From Oscillatoria nigro-viridis PCC 7112 (GTDB lineage: Bacteria; Cyanobacteriota; Cyanobacteriia; Cyanobacteriales; Microcoleaceae): DNA of 64,000 nucleotides. Below the pieces are notes generated by a model. It saw nothing but the letters and a program-made list of their open reading frames with translations. It was not told the DNA's origin and ran no database searches. Of the stretch, positions 44,646 to 53,459 are shown piece by piece. Each line of letters opens with the position of its first letter. Position 1 is the first letter of the stretch. The stretch is taken from assembly GCF_000317475.1 (NCBI RefSeq), contig NC_019729.1, forward strand, positions 1,750,501 through 1,814,500, read 5' to 3'. A program made the translations under genes and the position numbers.

Positions 44646-45590
44646 TTACTTCCCCGCCAACTGCCGAAACTTCTTCTTAAACTTATTCTTATACACGTAG
44701 ATCGATCGCTGTAAATCCTCAACTTGCAGCGACATCTCGGCAGCCAAACCCGTGCGGTTCCAAACATCCTCCTCACACTTGCGGCGGCAAAAATTCATCG
44801 GTTCCGAGTAAACTTTCCCACTAGATAAAGTCGGCTTCGGCCCGCACCAGTGAATCACCGTCGCCTGAGTGCGATCGCCTGCTGGCCCGCTTGACTCAAC
44901 CGGAAACCGCTTTCTCAGCAAATCCTGGTCAAAATCCGGCACCAACAACTGCATATCCACATTCTGCACCCGCAGTTTGCCCTCTTGAGCGGCGCGGAAG
45001 ACCATCAGGTTAAAAAAGCCCATGTCTCCATACTTAAATATCTCTGGATGTTCGTCATTAAAATCCAGAATCTTTCTATACTCCTCTAAGCTGAAAACAC
45101 CTCGCTTCCCAAAGAATGTGCCTGGACAGACATAGCGAGAACGATAGTCTCGCCAGTGAAAATCTGGAAAATACTTTTCGACTCCCGGAATGTCAAAGAA
45201 AAATTCCGTGATATCGGCATCGGAGTAATCGTTACAAGGCTGGTCAATAATAAAGTCGAAGTCTTGAAAATTAGCAAATTTGAGGACATCTCCCCAAACA
45301 ATTGTATCTGCATCCATCACGAGAAAATTTTGCCAAGGACTTTCCCAAAAGGGAATCATATGACTTTTTCCCCAACCAAAGCTTCTGTTTCTCAGAAGTG
45401 GCTCAGAGACGCTATCGTGATTGATGACGCGCACTCCGTAAGCTTTTTCTAGGGGACTCACGGAAAACGTACCGTCAATCAACAGGCAGATGGGAACATC
45501 TCCCAGGAAATAGCGGATGCTAGCACAGCAACCCTTTGCAAACAGATAATCTTGGTCGCAGCAGGCAATAATAATACCAAAATCTTCCAT
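44646..45590 (-). CDS. Glycosyltransferase-like protein (GT-A fold)
   Basis: 314 residues. GIIIACCDQDYLFAKGCCAS at the N-terminus, then the metal-binding DxD in FLVMDADTIVWGD (about residue 92), then VCPGTFFGKRG and VIHWCGPKP with an acidic/His pattern typical of nucleotide-sugar transferases. No membrane segment, so cytoplasmic or membrane-associated. The acceptor is unknown. It lies 7 bp downstream of the decayed membrane glycosyltransferase on the same strand, suggesting a former surface-polysaccharide operon. Confidence 0.8.
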   Translation of the reverse strand: MEDFGIIIACCDQDYLFAKGCCASIRYFLGDVPICLLIDGTFSVSPLEKAYGVRVINHDSVSEPLLRNRSFGWGKSHMIPFWESPWQNFLVMDADTIVWGDVLKFANFQDFDFIIDQPCNDYSDADITEFFFDIPGVEKYFPDFHWRDYRSRYVCPGTFFGKRGVFSLEEYRKILDFNDEHPEIFKYGDMGFFNLMVFRAAQEGKLRVQNVDMQLLVPDFDQDLLRKRFPVESSGPAGDRTQATVIHWCGPKPTLSSGKVYSEPMNFCRRKCEEDVWNRTGLAAEMSLQVEDLQRSIYVYKNKFKKKFRQLAGK

Positions 45591-45596
45591 AAACCC

Positions 45597-47359
45597 TCAC
45601 TCTTTTACTAACTTGCCTAGCCACAGCGTTTCGGTTTTTTGTTCTGAAAGCAGCTCGATTTTCAAGTTTTGCCTTTTAGCCAGCTTAGCACTAAACTTCT
45701 GCGATCGCCCGCAGACAAAAACATCGCTAAAACCGCTAGGAATATTGGGTATAGTTGGTCTGTCAAACAACAGAGATCGACGGCGCGCTTCCGGGTCAAG
45801 CAACACCAATTGCAGCCGCACTTTCGGTTCTAACAAATGACTCATTGACAGTATATTTCCCAGACTGACTTCCGAGATATCACTGACAAGCAGCGGCTTT
45901 GGAGCACGATCGATCCTGCGAGCAATTTCGGGATTTTCAAAGGCCCCATTCCTTAGTCCACCAAGTCTCAGCTTGAGAACTAACGGCATTCGACAGCACC
46001 CCGCCCGTTAACAGTACAACTGTCAAAACTTTCCACATTTGCCGTTTCCAGCTTGGCACAGCGCGGTAATTTTAGTCGCTAACAGGTAAGCCACAGCGAT
46101 TTGCATCCCCAAATAAGTCGGAAATAGGTAGCGAGCTTGAGTCGATCGGATTCCTCCCAATATAACATCCGGCAGCACGAGTACCAGTGCTGTCACCGCC
46201 ATCACCGTCACCACAAACAGCCAAACCTGTTTGTTCGTTTCCGAACACAGAAAATAAACTGCATACCCTACGATTGTCAATAAACTTAAATTCGCTGCCA
46301 CTAAACCAATAAGATATACGGAAATCGCATTAGAAGTTAGCCCGACATCAAAAAAAACGCGACCGATATTTCCGACCCAATTCTTAAGTAAAGATAGCCT
46401 CTGACTTTCTAGATTAGCCCAACTTGTCGCCCCGGCTGCTGCACTTTTATTTACCAGTAAAATTACCATCCAAGGCAGAAATGCTAGCAACGACACGGCA
46501 ATTGCGATCGAGTAACTCACTAGCTTTTTATTCGACGTAAAACCTTGAGTTCCTACGAGATAAATTCCGTGACCTAACGCAACTAACAGACTAAATAAAT
46601 GAGTGTAAAATCCCAGAATATTTGCTACTGCGTAAATGCTCCAACTCAGCTTATTTTGCAGCCGCAGTGCTCGCAGCAGAGACGCACAAGAAAGCAAAAT
46701 CAGGGCAGGCCACAAACTGTAGGGACGTGCTTCTTGAGCGTAAAGCACGTGCAAGGGAGAAACTGCTAGCAATCCCACGGCTATCCACGCCACTTCCGGC
46801 GATGCAAACAATTCTCGGCACAGCCAGTACAGGCCAGGAAACGTTAACAAACTCATCCAAGCTGAGAAACTTCTTGTCGCGGCAGGAGAATCACCGAATA
46901 GTTTTGCCCAACACTTGACTGCCAGAAAATACAGTGGTGGCAGTTGAGGTTCTTCTATTGCTAAACTTTTAACAGTATCGCCCAAATTTTTTGTCGCATT
47001 GAGGCGCTGATATTTCATTAAATCTTTTGGTGCTACTAACTGACCGCTGCTTAGGATCGCGAATTCAATAACTTACAATTTTAATTGTTATGGTGGGATG
47101 GGCCGATTCCGCCCGTCCAAAAAGGGCTGGCTCATGGACCCACCCCACTTTCAAGAGTGTAAGTTATTTAATTCTCATTCCTTATTTCACGAAGCACTTC
47201 TGTTTGCGTGTATCCAGAAATCCGCAGGGAAGTAAATAATTCATCGTACCAATAAAACTTTTTGTCAATGTTGACGAAGCGAAAGAAAAATCCTAATAGC
47301 AATAATACCACTACTAACAGCCGCAGTTTTCTTTTCATCCCAGTCAGAGATGGTGTCAA
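45597..47359 (-). pseudogene. Membrane glycosyltransferase (family 39-like) wrecked by MITE and two frameshifts
   Basis: The N-terminus (47359-47186) has a TM helix and YWYDELFTSLRISGY, then a family 1 MITE (copy C) cuts it. Beyond the MITE the frame resumes (SGQLVAPKDLMKYQRLN..., IEEPQLPPLYFL, then eight or so TM segments). It breaks near 46045 by a frameshift: the next frame carries WKVLTVVLLTGGVLSNAVSS. A second shift follows near 45925, into FENPEIARRIDRAPKPLLVSD, which runs to 45597. Three lesions mean no active enzyme. Confidence 0.88.
47054..47182. mobile_element. MITE family 1, copy C, inserted in glycosyltransferase gene
   Basis: 129 bp, same ends as copies A and B but reversed: GGATCGCGAATTCAATAACTTACA on the left, reverse complement of GGAATGAGAATTAAATAACTTACA on the right. 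TTA flanks both sides (47051-47053, 47183-47185), that is TAA on the other strand. Confidence 0.85.
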
Positions 47360-48226
47360 AAAATATAGATGGTACGCCTCAATTTAACATACCCTAGAAA
47401 GAGCGAGTGCATTGCCCAATCTACAGGTTGTTCGATCGCCCTCCCATAACTTGCGGCATTTACTTGTGTTCTTAGCAAATTAAAACCGTCTTGGATGCAC
47501 TCCTTACTCTCATAAACCCGGTTTTTTAACTTCGACCGATCGCCTAAAAGCAAGTATTTGCGTTCCTCAAACCCGGTTGATGCGTCCAGGAAGCCCGGAG
47601 AATCAATGGATACTTGGGCAGTGGCATAAATCACAGAGAAAATGTGCTTTGAGATCCCGAGGCTGTGCCACAAAAATAACTGGTTGTCAAACGCCAGACA
47701 GCGAAGCCGCCAAAGTATAATTTCAGCTAACAGAGATTCAGTAGGCTGCTGCCAGACCGCAAAAAAATTATGTTAAAGTAGCGGGAAATTAAACCCGCCG
47801 ACGGGCCATCTCAAAAATGGCGATCGCCCTGGCAAGTCCCGATGGCAGCGGGCATCAAAAAACCCAAATTGGTCATGCCTGAACTTTGGTTTGGATCGGG
47901 TCAATCTACCAGCCTTGAGGTCTTAGTTCCCCACTCATGGGGGAAAATAGCCCCTGCCGGGTCGCGACGTTTAAAGTTAGGTTAAAAAGCTTGACATCAT
48001 AGGATATAAAGCTGTATAAGGGATGCGACAAGCAGCCACAATCCTACCTATAACCGTCTGTTAAGTCTGGCGTAACCGAGAAGTCTCGGCAGTTGTCAGT
48101 TAGAGGCAGATTGTGGTCGAACCCGTAGAACCAGTTGTCGATCGCCCGCAGAGCAACTCAAGCAAGTCGGGCGATCGACAGATGAAACTAGCACGTGATG
48201 GTATAATCAACTGTAATGTAATGTGG
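47360..48226. other. Long spacer upstream of porin gene
   Basis: No supported gene; a 105-codon open frame (47356-47673) is rejected. Contains AACCCGGTT motifs and, at 48136-48180, a perfect 13-bp dyad TGTCGATCGCCCG/CGGGCGATCGACA. Promoter of the porin gene is likely in its right part. Confidence 0.45.
48136..48180 (+). promoter_or_regulatory. HIP1-containing 13-bp inverted repeat upstream of porin
   Basis: Perfect 13-bp arms (48136-48148, 48168-48180) around a 19-nt loop, in the leader or promoter of the porin gene. Could be an operator or RNA hairpin. Confidence 0.45.
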
Positions 48227-48330
48227 GCTTGACCTGAATTGATGCCTGGACGGTATAAGGGCTCGGCCCCCTACGTTCAAGCAGAAGTAGACACGCCTAC
48301 TGTGAATCAACAGTTATGGATAGGTTCTAT
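48227..48330 (+). promoter_or_regulatory. Conserved leader segment X, homologous to 52321-52420
   Basis: Shares ATTGATGCCTG, AAGCAG(G)AAGTAGA and CAGTTATGGAT with segment Y upstream of cp12. The outer blocks are exactly 73 nt apart in both. Codon frames differ, so conservation is of nucleic acid, not protein. Lies 96 bp before the porin start. Confidence 0.6.
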
Positions 48331-48425
48331 TTTGGCAGTTATTGTCAACAGGCAAGCAACCACAAAAATAAGCAGTTGGGAATTGCTGCTCGTCGAGTTG
48401 AATAGAGTGTGAAGGTGTGAGGAAA

Positions 48426-50498
48426 ATGAACAGAACTTTTTGGAATTTACTGCTAGTATCCCCGGCAATTCTGGGGCTATCATCAGTCATGAGTGCCACT
48501 GCGATCGCCGCAGAAGCACCCGCAACCGCTGAAGCCAACCAGCTAGCCACAGCTCAGTCATCTGAGTCAAAAATTTCAGAAATAGTTAAAGAAATAGTTG
48601 CAGAACCAGTTGCAGCAGCCCCTGCTGCCCCAGAAAAGCTGGCTTTAAACAGCAGCGTCGAAGCGGCCCAAACCCCGGTCGCCAACTCCGCAGACGCTGA
48701 AAAACTGGCAAAAATTGAACCAGAAACCAGCGCAGGATCACTGCAAACAACGGCGATCGACATGGAGTCAGCAGCCCCAATCGCTCCCGCCAGCACAGCA
48801 GCAGCGACTGAACCCCTGGCAGAAGCAGGCACAGCCGCACCGTCGCCCCAAGCATCAGACTTGGCAGTGCAAAGCAGCCAGACAGAAGTTGCTGGGAAAA
48901 TCGAAGTGCCAGCAGTCGCCAGCACCCCAGCTACTACCTCAGCTACTGCCCCAGCTACTACCCCAGCTACGAAGGTAGAAATTGCTCAGACAGCACCCGC
49001 CGGAATGGGCGGCCCCATCGTCCCTGTCGCTCCCCAAGCGCAGCCGGCCCAACAGTCGGGAACAATGTCCCAGGTGACATCAGTCTCTCAGCTCTCCGAC
49101 GTGCGCCCGACAGATTGGGCATTCCAAGCCCTGCAATCCCTAGTCGAACGCTACAGTTGTATCGTAGGTTATCCCGACGGCACCTACCGCGGCAACCGCG
49201 CCCTGACTCGCTACGAATTTGCAGCCGGCGTCAACGCTTGCTTAGACAACATAACCAAACTAATTGGGTCAACAGGTAACTTGGTTACCCGAGACGACTT
49301 AGCCATCCTGCAACGCCTGCAAGAAGAATTTGCTGCCGAACTCGCTACCCTGCGCGGACGGGTAGACGGCCTAGAAGCTCGCACCGCAGAACTCGAAGCC
49401 AACCAGTTCTCCACCACAACCAAACTGGCAGGAGAAGTCATTTTTGCCGCCAGCGACACCTTCGGAGATGCAGTTGGCACTCGCGACGACAAAACAGTCA
49501 CCAACTTCGGCTACCGGGTGCGCTTGAGCTTATTGACAAGCTTCACCGGTCGAGATTTGCTCAAAACCCGCTTGCAAGCAGGCAACATCGCCCGCTACGA
49601 CAGAGCCACGGCTACCGGTACCAACATGGCTCGCCTAAGCTATGAGGGGGGTGAGAGTAGCAATTTCATACTTGAGGAGCTGTACTATAGTTTCCCGACG
49701 GGTAACGCTACATTCATTGTCGGTCCTCTAGGACTTGACCTGGATGAAATTGCAAACACAGCTAGTCCCTTTAAGTCTACAGGTACAACTTCAATTTCCA
49801 GATTTGGATCTCGTAGTAACCCGGCCGTATTCCGCGGGCCGCAGGGAGCTGGCGCAAGTATGACTTACAACTTCGGCAACTTCCAAGCTACCGCGGGCTA
49901 TCTGGCCGGCGAGAGCGATGCTCCCAACCCCGCAAACGGCAGGGGGGTTGCCGACGGTTCTTTCAGCGCTCTGGGTCAGATAGGCTTTTTTAGCAAACCG
50001 TTTGATTTGGGCCTGACTTACACCCGGAAATACAATCGCGCAGGCGATGTTAACATCTTGAATAGCACCGGCAGTTCTTTGGCGAACCAGCCCTTCGGTC
50101 TAGCACCCACTGCATCCGATAACTTTGGGGTGCAGGTTAACTTCAAACCCAGCAGCCGCTTTCAGATTGGCGGTTGGTACGGTTATACGAAGGCTGAACA
50201 ACTGCGGGGCGGCAACAATGACGCTACCATCCAGAATGGTGCTATCACTTTGGCCCTGGCAGATTTTGGCCGGCAAGGCAACCTCCTCGGCTTCGTCTTC
50301 GGTGTACCGCCAAAAGTTACTGAGAGTGATGTCGCCAGAAACCGCAACACCTCTTATCACTTAGAGGGTTTCTATCGCTTCCAAGTCAATGACTTTATTG
50401 CGGTGACACCGGGCGTTTACGTGATTCTGAATCCCGAACACAACAACAGAAACGACGATATCTGGGTCGGACTCCTGCGGACTACCTTTAGTTTCTAA
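48426..50498 (+). CDS. SLH-domain OprB-type porin (iron-uptake porin family)
   Basis: 690 residues from the ATG at 48426 (a GTG three codons earlier is possible). Signal peptide to about residue 30, then an unusually long A/T/P/E-rich stretch (about 30-220) with ATTSATAPATTPAT repeats, then an SLH domain (about 225-285; DVRPTDWAFQALQSLVERY, GYPDGTYRGNRALTRYEFAAG), a coiled coil (about 295-340) and the OprB beta-barrel to the C-terminal Phe (LLRTTFSF). The outer-membrane porin is tied to peptidoglycan by SLH. Cyanobacterial relatives carry iron or small solutes. A strong terminator follows. The low-complexity region is longer than usual. Confidence 0.93.
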   Translation: MNRTFWNLLLVSPAILGLSSVMSATAIAAEAPATAEANQLATAQSSESKISEIVKEIVAEPVAAAPAAPEKLALNSSVEAAQTPVANSADAEKLAKIEPETSAGSLQTTAIDMESAAPIAPASTAAATEPLAEAGTAAPSPQASDLAVQSSQTEVAGKIEVPAVASTPATTSATAPATTPATKVEIAQTAPAGMGGPIVPVAPQAQPAQQSGTMSQVTSVSQLSDVRPTDWAFQALQSLVERYSCIVGYPDGTYRGNRALTRYEFAAGVNACLDNITKLIGSTGNLVTRDDLAILQRLQEEFAAELATLRGRVDGLEARTAELEANQFSTTTKLAGEVIFAASDTFGDAVGTRDDKTVTNFGYRVRLSLLTSFTGRDLLKTRLQAGNIARYDRATATGTNMARLSYEGGESSNFILEELYYSFPTGNATFIVGPLGLDLDEIANTASPFKSTGTTSISRFGSRSNPAVFRGPQGAGASMTYNFGNFQATAGYLAGESDAPNPANGRGVADGSFSALGQIGFFSKPFDLGLTYTRKYNRAGDVNILNSTGSSLANQPFGLAPTASDNFGVQVNFKPSSRFQIGGWYGYTKAEQLRGGNNDATIQNGAITLALADFGRQGNLLGFVFGVPPKVTESDVARNRNTSYHLEGFYRFQVNDFIAVTPGVYVILNPEHNNRNDDIWVGLLRTTFSF

Positions 50499-50520
50499 GG
50501 TTTCCAGACATAGTTAGAGC

Positions 50521-50548
50521 TAAAAGCGGCAGTTTCCTGCCGCTTTTA
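50521..50548 (+). terminator. Intrinsic terminator of porin gene
   Basis: TAAAAGCGGCAG-TTTC-CTGCCGCTTTTA, perfect 12-bp stem, 23 bp after the stop. Confidence 0.85.
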
Positions 50549-50560
50549 GTGTTTGGTTAT

Positions 50561-50822
50561 TTGTGATTTGTGATTTGTGATTTGTTACTGGTTATTGGTT
50601 ATTGGTTATTAGAACTCAGATATTGCACCATTCTCAAGAACAGGCAAGATGCCTGTGAAGCGAAGAGTGAATTTTCTTCTTGTGGAACAGGCCGGAAAGC
50701 CTGTTCATAAAAAGCTTATTGAGAATGGTGCAACATCTCAGTTAGAACAAACAACAAACAAATAATAACTGACTACTGACTACTGACTACTGACTACTGA
50801 CTACTGACTGCTGACTGCTGAC
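50561..50822. repeat. Short tandem repeats flanking an inverted-repeat element
   Basis: TGTGATT units (50566-50585), GGTTATT units (50590-50610) and GACTACT units (50770-50822) surround the element at 50613-50743. They belong to the same STRR-like class as other repeats in the window. Confidence 0.7.
50613..50743. mobile_element. Inverted-repeat element, 25-bp ends
   Basis: AACTCAGATATTGCACC... pairs with ...GGTGCAACATCTCAGTT: 25-bp arms with two mismatches. Inside are two GGAACAGGC-type hairpins. 131 bp, non-coding. No clear target duplication, so a MITE is likely but not proven. Confidence 0.55.
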
Positions 50823-52075
50823 TATGAATTTTGGCGGCAAATCCCGAATACGGAGGTGTAGCCGTGCAGAAAGGTGCTCCCGCCGACGGGGCCGATTTCG
50901 CCGTTGCAGAAAAAGCCGCTCAGAGGAATGTTTTTGAGGTATCGGCCAAACAGTCGGGAGTCAAAGTTCGATTGGCCGTAAAGTCCTTCACCGCGACCCA
51001 GACAAGAGAACATCAAGGCCCCGGCACTGGATGTACCGCTGTACTCGGCGGCCCGCTGATAGCGATCGAGCAGCATTTCTAGGTCTTCTGCGGAGGTGCG
51101 GGCATCCCGCAGGTGAAATTGGATGCGCTGTCCGGGACGGACTCGATCGCCGATCGCAATTGCTCCCACTTTCGGATCTACTCCCAACAGATTTCGGATT
51201 AAAAAATCTCCCGGCTCTAATGTCAGCTTGAATTCATCGCTGACTAAGCCTACAAATAACGAGTGCTGAGCTAATTCTCGGTCTTGTTCGCTCAAAGTTT
51301 GAACTAACTCTCGAAGTGCCTCTAAGGGCGATCGCTCGATGCCCCCGCTGCCGATATCGTCGGTTTGTTCTTCGAGTTTCAGCAAAATATTGCGCTCTCC
51401 TTCCGTCACCCGATAAGGCTGCCCGATCGGCCGACAGCCTTGAGCCACTATTGTTTCCAAAACTATATTGCCGCTCAAAGCTACCCCAACCGTCCCTTCT
51501 CGGTAAAGCTGATAGTTGCAAAACAGCGCTGCGCCCCTGCCCGCACCGTCCCCGCCGGCGAGCCCTCCTACCTTCGCCGCACCCGGATAGGCATAATCTA
51601 GCCCTTGCAGCAAATCGTTAATTTTTGCGGAAAATGGGTCAGCCAAGATGATAAAATGCGGTTCTTCTCGGGCCGGCACGCCCAAGAGATCCACCCAAGT
51701 ATCCGGGGGACTGTCTAAGTCCGGTAGTTCTTCTGCACCGACGTGAAAAGTTCTGACGTTCACTCCCGGCAAGCGGGCCAGACTCAGGCTGACTGCCGGA
51801 GATCCCTCGACTTCTTCGGTGAGGCCGCCCCGGTTCGTGCCGATGACTCCTCCCCCGCCGCAGCCCAGGATCGCGGGCACCGGCAGCAGTTCTCGGAGTA
51901 AAGGCATCAGCCGTGAATACTCGCTGGCAAAGGCAGACGAGATAAATATCAGCGCTAAATCGGCGGGGCCTTCTAGGTCGCGATCGGCTTGTTCTACAAC
52001 TTCTTTGAGCGCTGATTCCAAAGACGGACGGGTTGATAAAGCGCTGACCCACTGCATTTTGTTTTGGGTGTACAT
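50822..52075 (-). CDS. FIST-domain (FIST_N/FIST_C) sensory protein
   Basis: 417 residues in one piece. FIST_N (about 30-240) shows LALIFISSAFASEY, AILGCGGGGVIG and KVGGLAGGDG; FIST_C (about 245-400) shows SLFVGLVSDEF, GDFLIRNLLGVDPKVGAIAIGD (core) and GALMFSCLGRGEGLYG with SGFFCNGEIGPVGG. FIST proteins are thought to bind small ligands such as amino acids and act with signalling enzymes. Here no kinase is adjacent. Cytoplasmic. It is convergent with the porin gene. Confidence 0.9.
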   Translation of the reverse strand: MYTQNKMQWVSALSTRPSLESALKEVVEQADRDLEGPADLALIFISSAFASEYSRLMPLLRELLPVPAILGCGGGGVIGTNRGGLTEEVEGSPAVSLSLARLPGVNVRTFHVGAEELPDLDSPPDTWVDLLGVPAREEPHFIILADPFSAKINDLLQGLDYAYPGAAKVGGLAGGDGAGRGAALFCNYQLYREGTVGVALSGNIVLETIVAQGCRPIGQPYRVTEGERNILLKLEEQTDDIGSGGIERSPLEALRELVQTLSEQDRELAQHSLFVGLVSDEFKLTLEPGDFLIRNLLGVDPKVGAIAIGDRVRPGQRIQFHLRDARTSAEDLEMLLDRYQRAAEYSGTSSAGALMFSCLGRGEGLYGQSNFDSRLFGRYLKNIPLSGFFCNGEIGPVGGSTFLHGYTSVFGICRQNS

Positions 52076-52320
52076 AAGGCGAACTTCTCTATAAAACTAT
52101 CTCTATACATTAGGCTAACTGGAACTGGTCGCTGGAGGGACGGTATTCTTGGGCGATCGATTCCCCATCGATTGCCGTTGTTGTGTTAACATAAGTTAAC
52201 ATGAGTGTCCCATTAATCTGTTTAGTGTTAAATGCCGTATTCAGCTAAATCTTAAAAGATAAAGCTCAATACAGTTTGACACACCAAACTCGTGTAATGT
52301 TTTCATCAAAAGTAAGGTCA

Positions 52321-52420
52321 GCTCGACCTACATTGATGCCTGTGGACTCTTCCCCCGCCGACGGAGTAGAGTCAAGCAGGAAGTAGAGACGGCTGTTGCG
52401 ATCGCAGTTATGGATGGTTT
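52321..52420 (+). promoter_or_regulatory. Conserved leader segment Y, homologous to 48227-48330
   Basis: See segment X. Located 404 bp before cp12. It could be the remnant of a duplicated porin leader or one member of a small RNA family. Confidence 0.55.
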
Positions 52421-52540
52421 CTCTCTGGGCTGCTGCAACAGCCGCGCATCTCAGGCTATTATTAGCTGGGGTCGCCAGACCGAAACAGCAAATCCAACCC
52501 AAACTAACATCCAAACAGAAAACCTTTCTTACTTAATCAG

Positions 52541-52735
52541 GTGACAGTCAACTACCCAGCACGGAAGTGACTGGGCTTCTGACCTAAAACTTCAGTTGTA
52601 GTTGACTAGCCTAAGACTTTAGAGGTCTACGTTTTTTGAGTTATGACACCAAGCGGCTGCTTAGCTAGTCCCTTGCTCTGTCGTTAACGGTTAAACATCT
52701 TTATTTGGGTTAAGGACGTGCCGTTAGCCGAACAA
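52541..52735 (+). ncRNA. Candidate structured RNA upstream of cp12
   Basis: Several nested pairings are visible: AGTCAACTAC (52546-) with GTAGTTGACT (52598-52607), an inner CCAGCAC/GTGACTGG hairpin, GACTAGC with GCTAGTC about 55 nt later, AGAC/GTCT, and TAACGG with CCGTTA. It could be the cp12 leader or a separate RNA. The closing stem recalls HEARO/IscB-associated RNAs, but no IscB is present. Confidence 0.45.
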
Positions 52736-52823
52736 GCTCACTAAACAAAGGCGCGTGCTAACACTACCTAGAAATAGGTCGGGGACAACCATATTCTCCT
52801 ACACTTTCCTACCAACAAGTTTT

Positions 52824-53060
52824 ATGACAACAACACCCGCAGGCAACATCCAAGAAAAAATTGAAGAAGAACTAGAAAGCGCTCGTACAGTCTGTGACCT
52901 CAAGGGCGCCACTTCCGGGGAATGCGCGGCGGCGTGGGACGCAGTTGAAGAACTGCAAGCAGAAGCTTCCCACCAAAAGCAAGTCAAACCTAAGAATTCT
53001 TTTGAAAAATATTGCGACGACAATCCTGACGCTGCTGAGTGCCGCATCTACGACGAATAA
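52824..53060 (+). CDS. cp12: CP12, Calvin-cycle regulator
   Basis: 78 residues. Both cysteine pairs are present: N-terminal TVCDLKGATSGECAAAW and C-terminal KYCDDNPDAAECRIYDE, with the AWDAVEEL core between. Under oxidising (dark) conditions CP12 joins glyceraldehyde-3-phosphate dehydrogenase and phosphoribulokinase into an inactive complex; the acidic C-terminus inserts in the GAPDH active site. The protein is mostly disordered. The ATG at 52824 gives the usual length; longer upstream frame is not supported. A long structured leader (from about 52540) and a terminator frame the gene. Confidence 0.95.
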   Translation: MTTTPAGNIQEKIEEELESARTVCDLKGATSGECAAAWDAVEELQAEASHQKQVKPKNSFEKYCDDNPDAAECRIYDE

Positions 53061-53086
53061 ACGAGCCATTTAGCTCTATGCCTTGC

Positions 53087-53120
53087 CTCCCGCGCCGAAA
53101 TCTAACTTTTGGCGCGGGAG
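53087..53120 (+). terminator. Intrinsic terminator of cp12
   Basis: CTCCCGCGCC / GGCGCGGGAG 10-bp stem followed by AATTTTATTT. Confidence 0.85.
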
Positions 53121-53201
53121 AATTTTATTTAGGGGTTGAGCCTTGAAACAATGGCGAGATTTGCCCTCTATTCCAATACGGTTCAAATCAGCCAGCTTCC
53201 C

Positions 53202-53257
53202 CCTCGCCCCCCTTGGGGGACAAGAATTTCCTCTTGCGTCCCCCAAGGGGGGCGAGG
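53202..53257. repeat. Perfect 20-bp palindrome
   Basis: CCTCGCCCCCCTTGGGGGAC (53202-53221) pairs exactly with 53238-53257, with an inner CAAG/CTTG. Each arm is itself nearly palindromic (CCCCCCTTGGGGG). Lies between the cp12 terminator and the next promoter; a dispersed hairpin repeat. Confidence 0.75.
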
Positions 53258-53459
53258 ATGGGAAGGAGAGCTCTGAGGAATAAACAGTTTTAACTCAAGG
53301 GTATTGCCGTCTATCGTGTCTCAAGTAGCCTTCAAAGCGCGTCAAGTACCTTAGAAAAGGTAGCAGTAACTAAAACATTAAGACCGTGTTCTGGTTGCTG
53401 ATTTTTTAGCATTTTTGTAGTAAAATTTGTGACAAATAAGTGAGTATATTTTCCCAAAG

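Noticed and set aside
47356-47673. 105-codon minus-strand open frame upstream of the decayed glycosyltransferase
   Set aside because: Contains AACCCGGTT dispersed motifs, no ribosome-binding site, no fold.
48242-48415. 57-codon frame inside leader segment X
   Set aside because: The homologous segment Y keeps nucleotide blocks but not the reading frame, so the conservation is not protein coding.
52266-52514. 82-codon minus-strand open frame upstream of cp12
   Set aside because: Antisense to leader segment Y; no family, no start signal.
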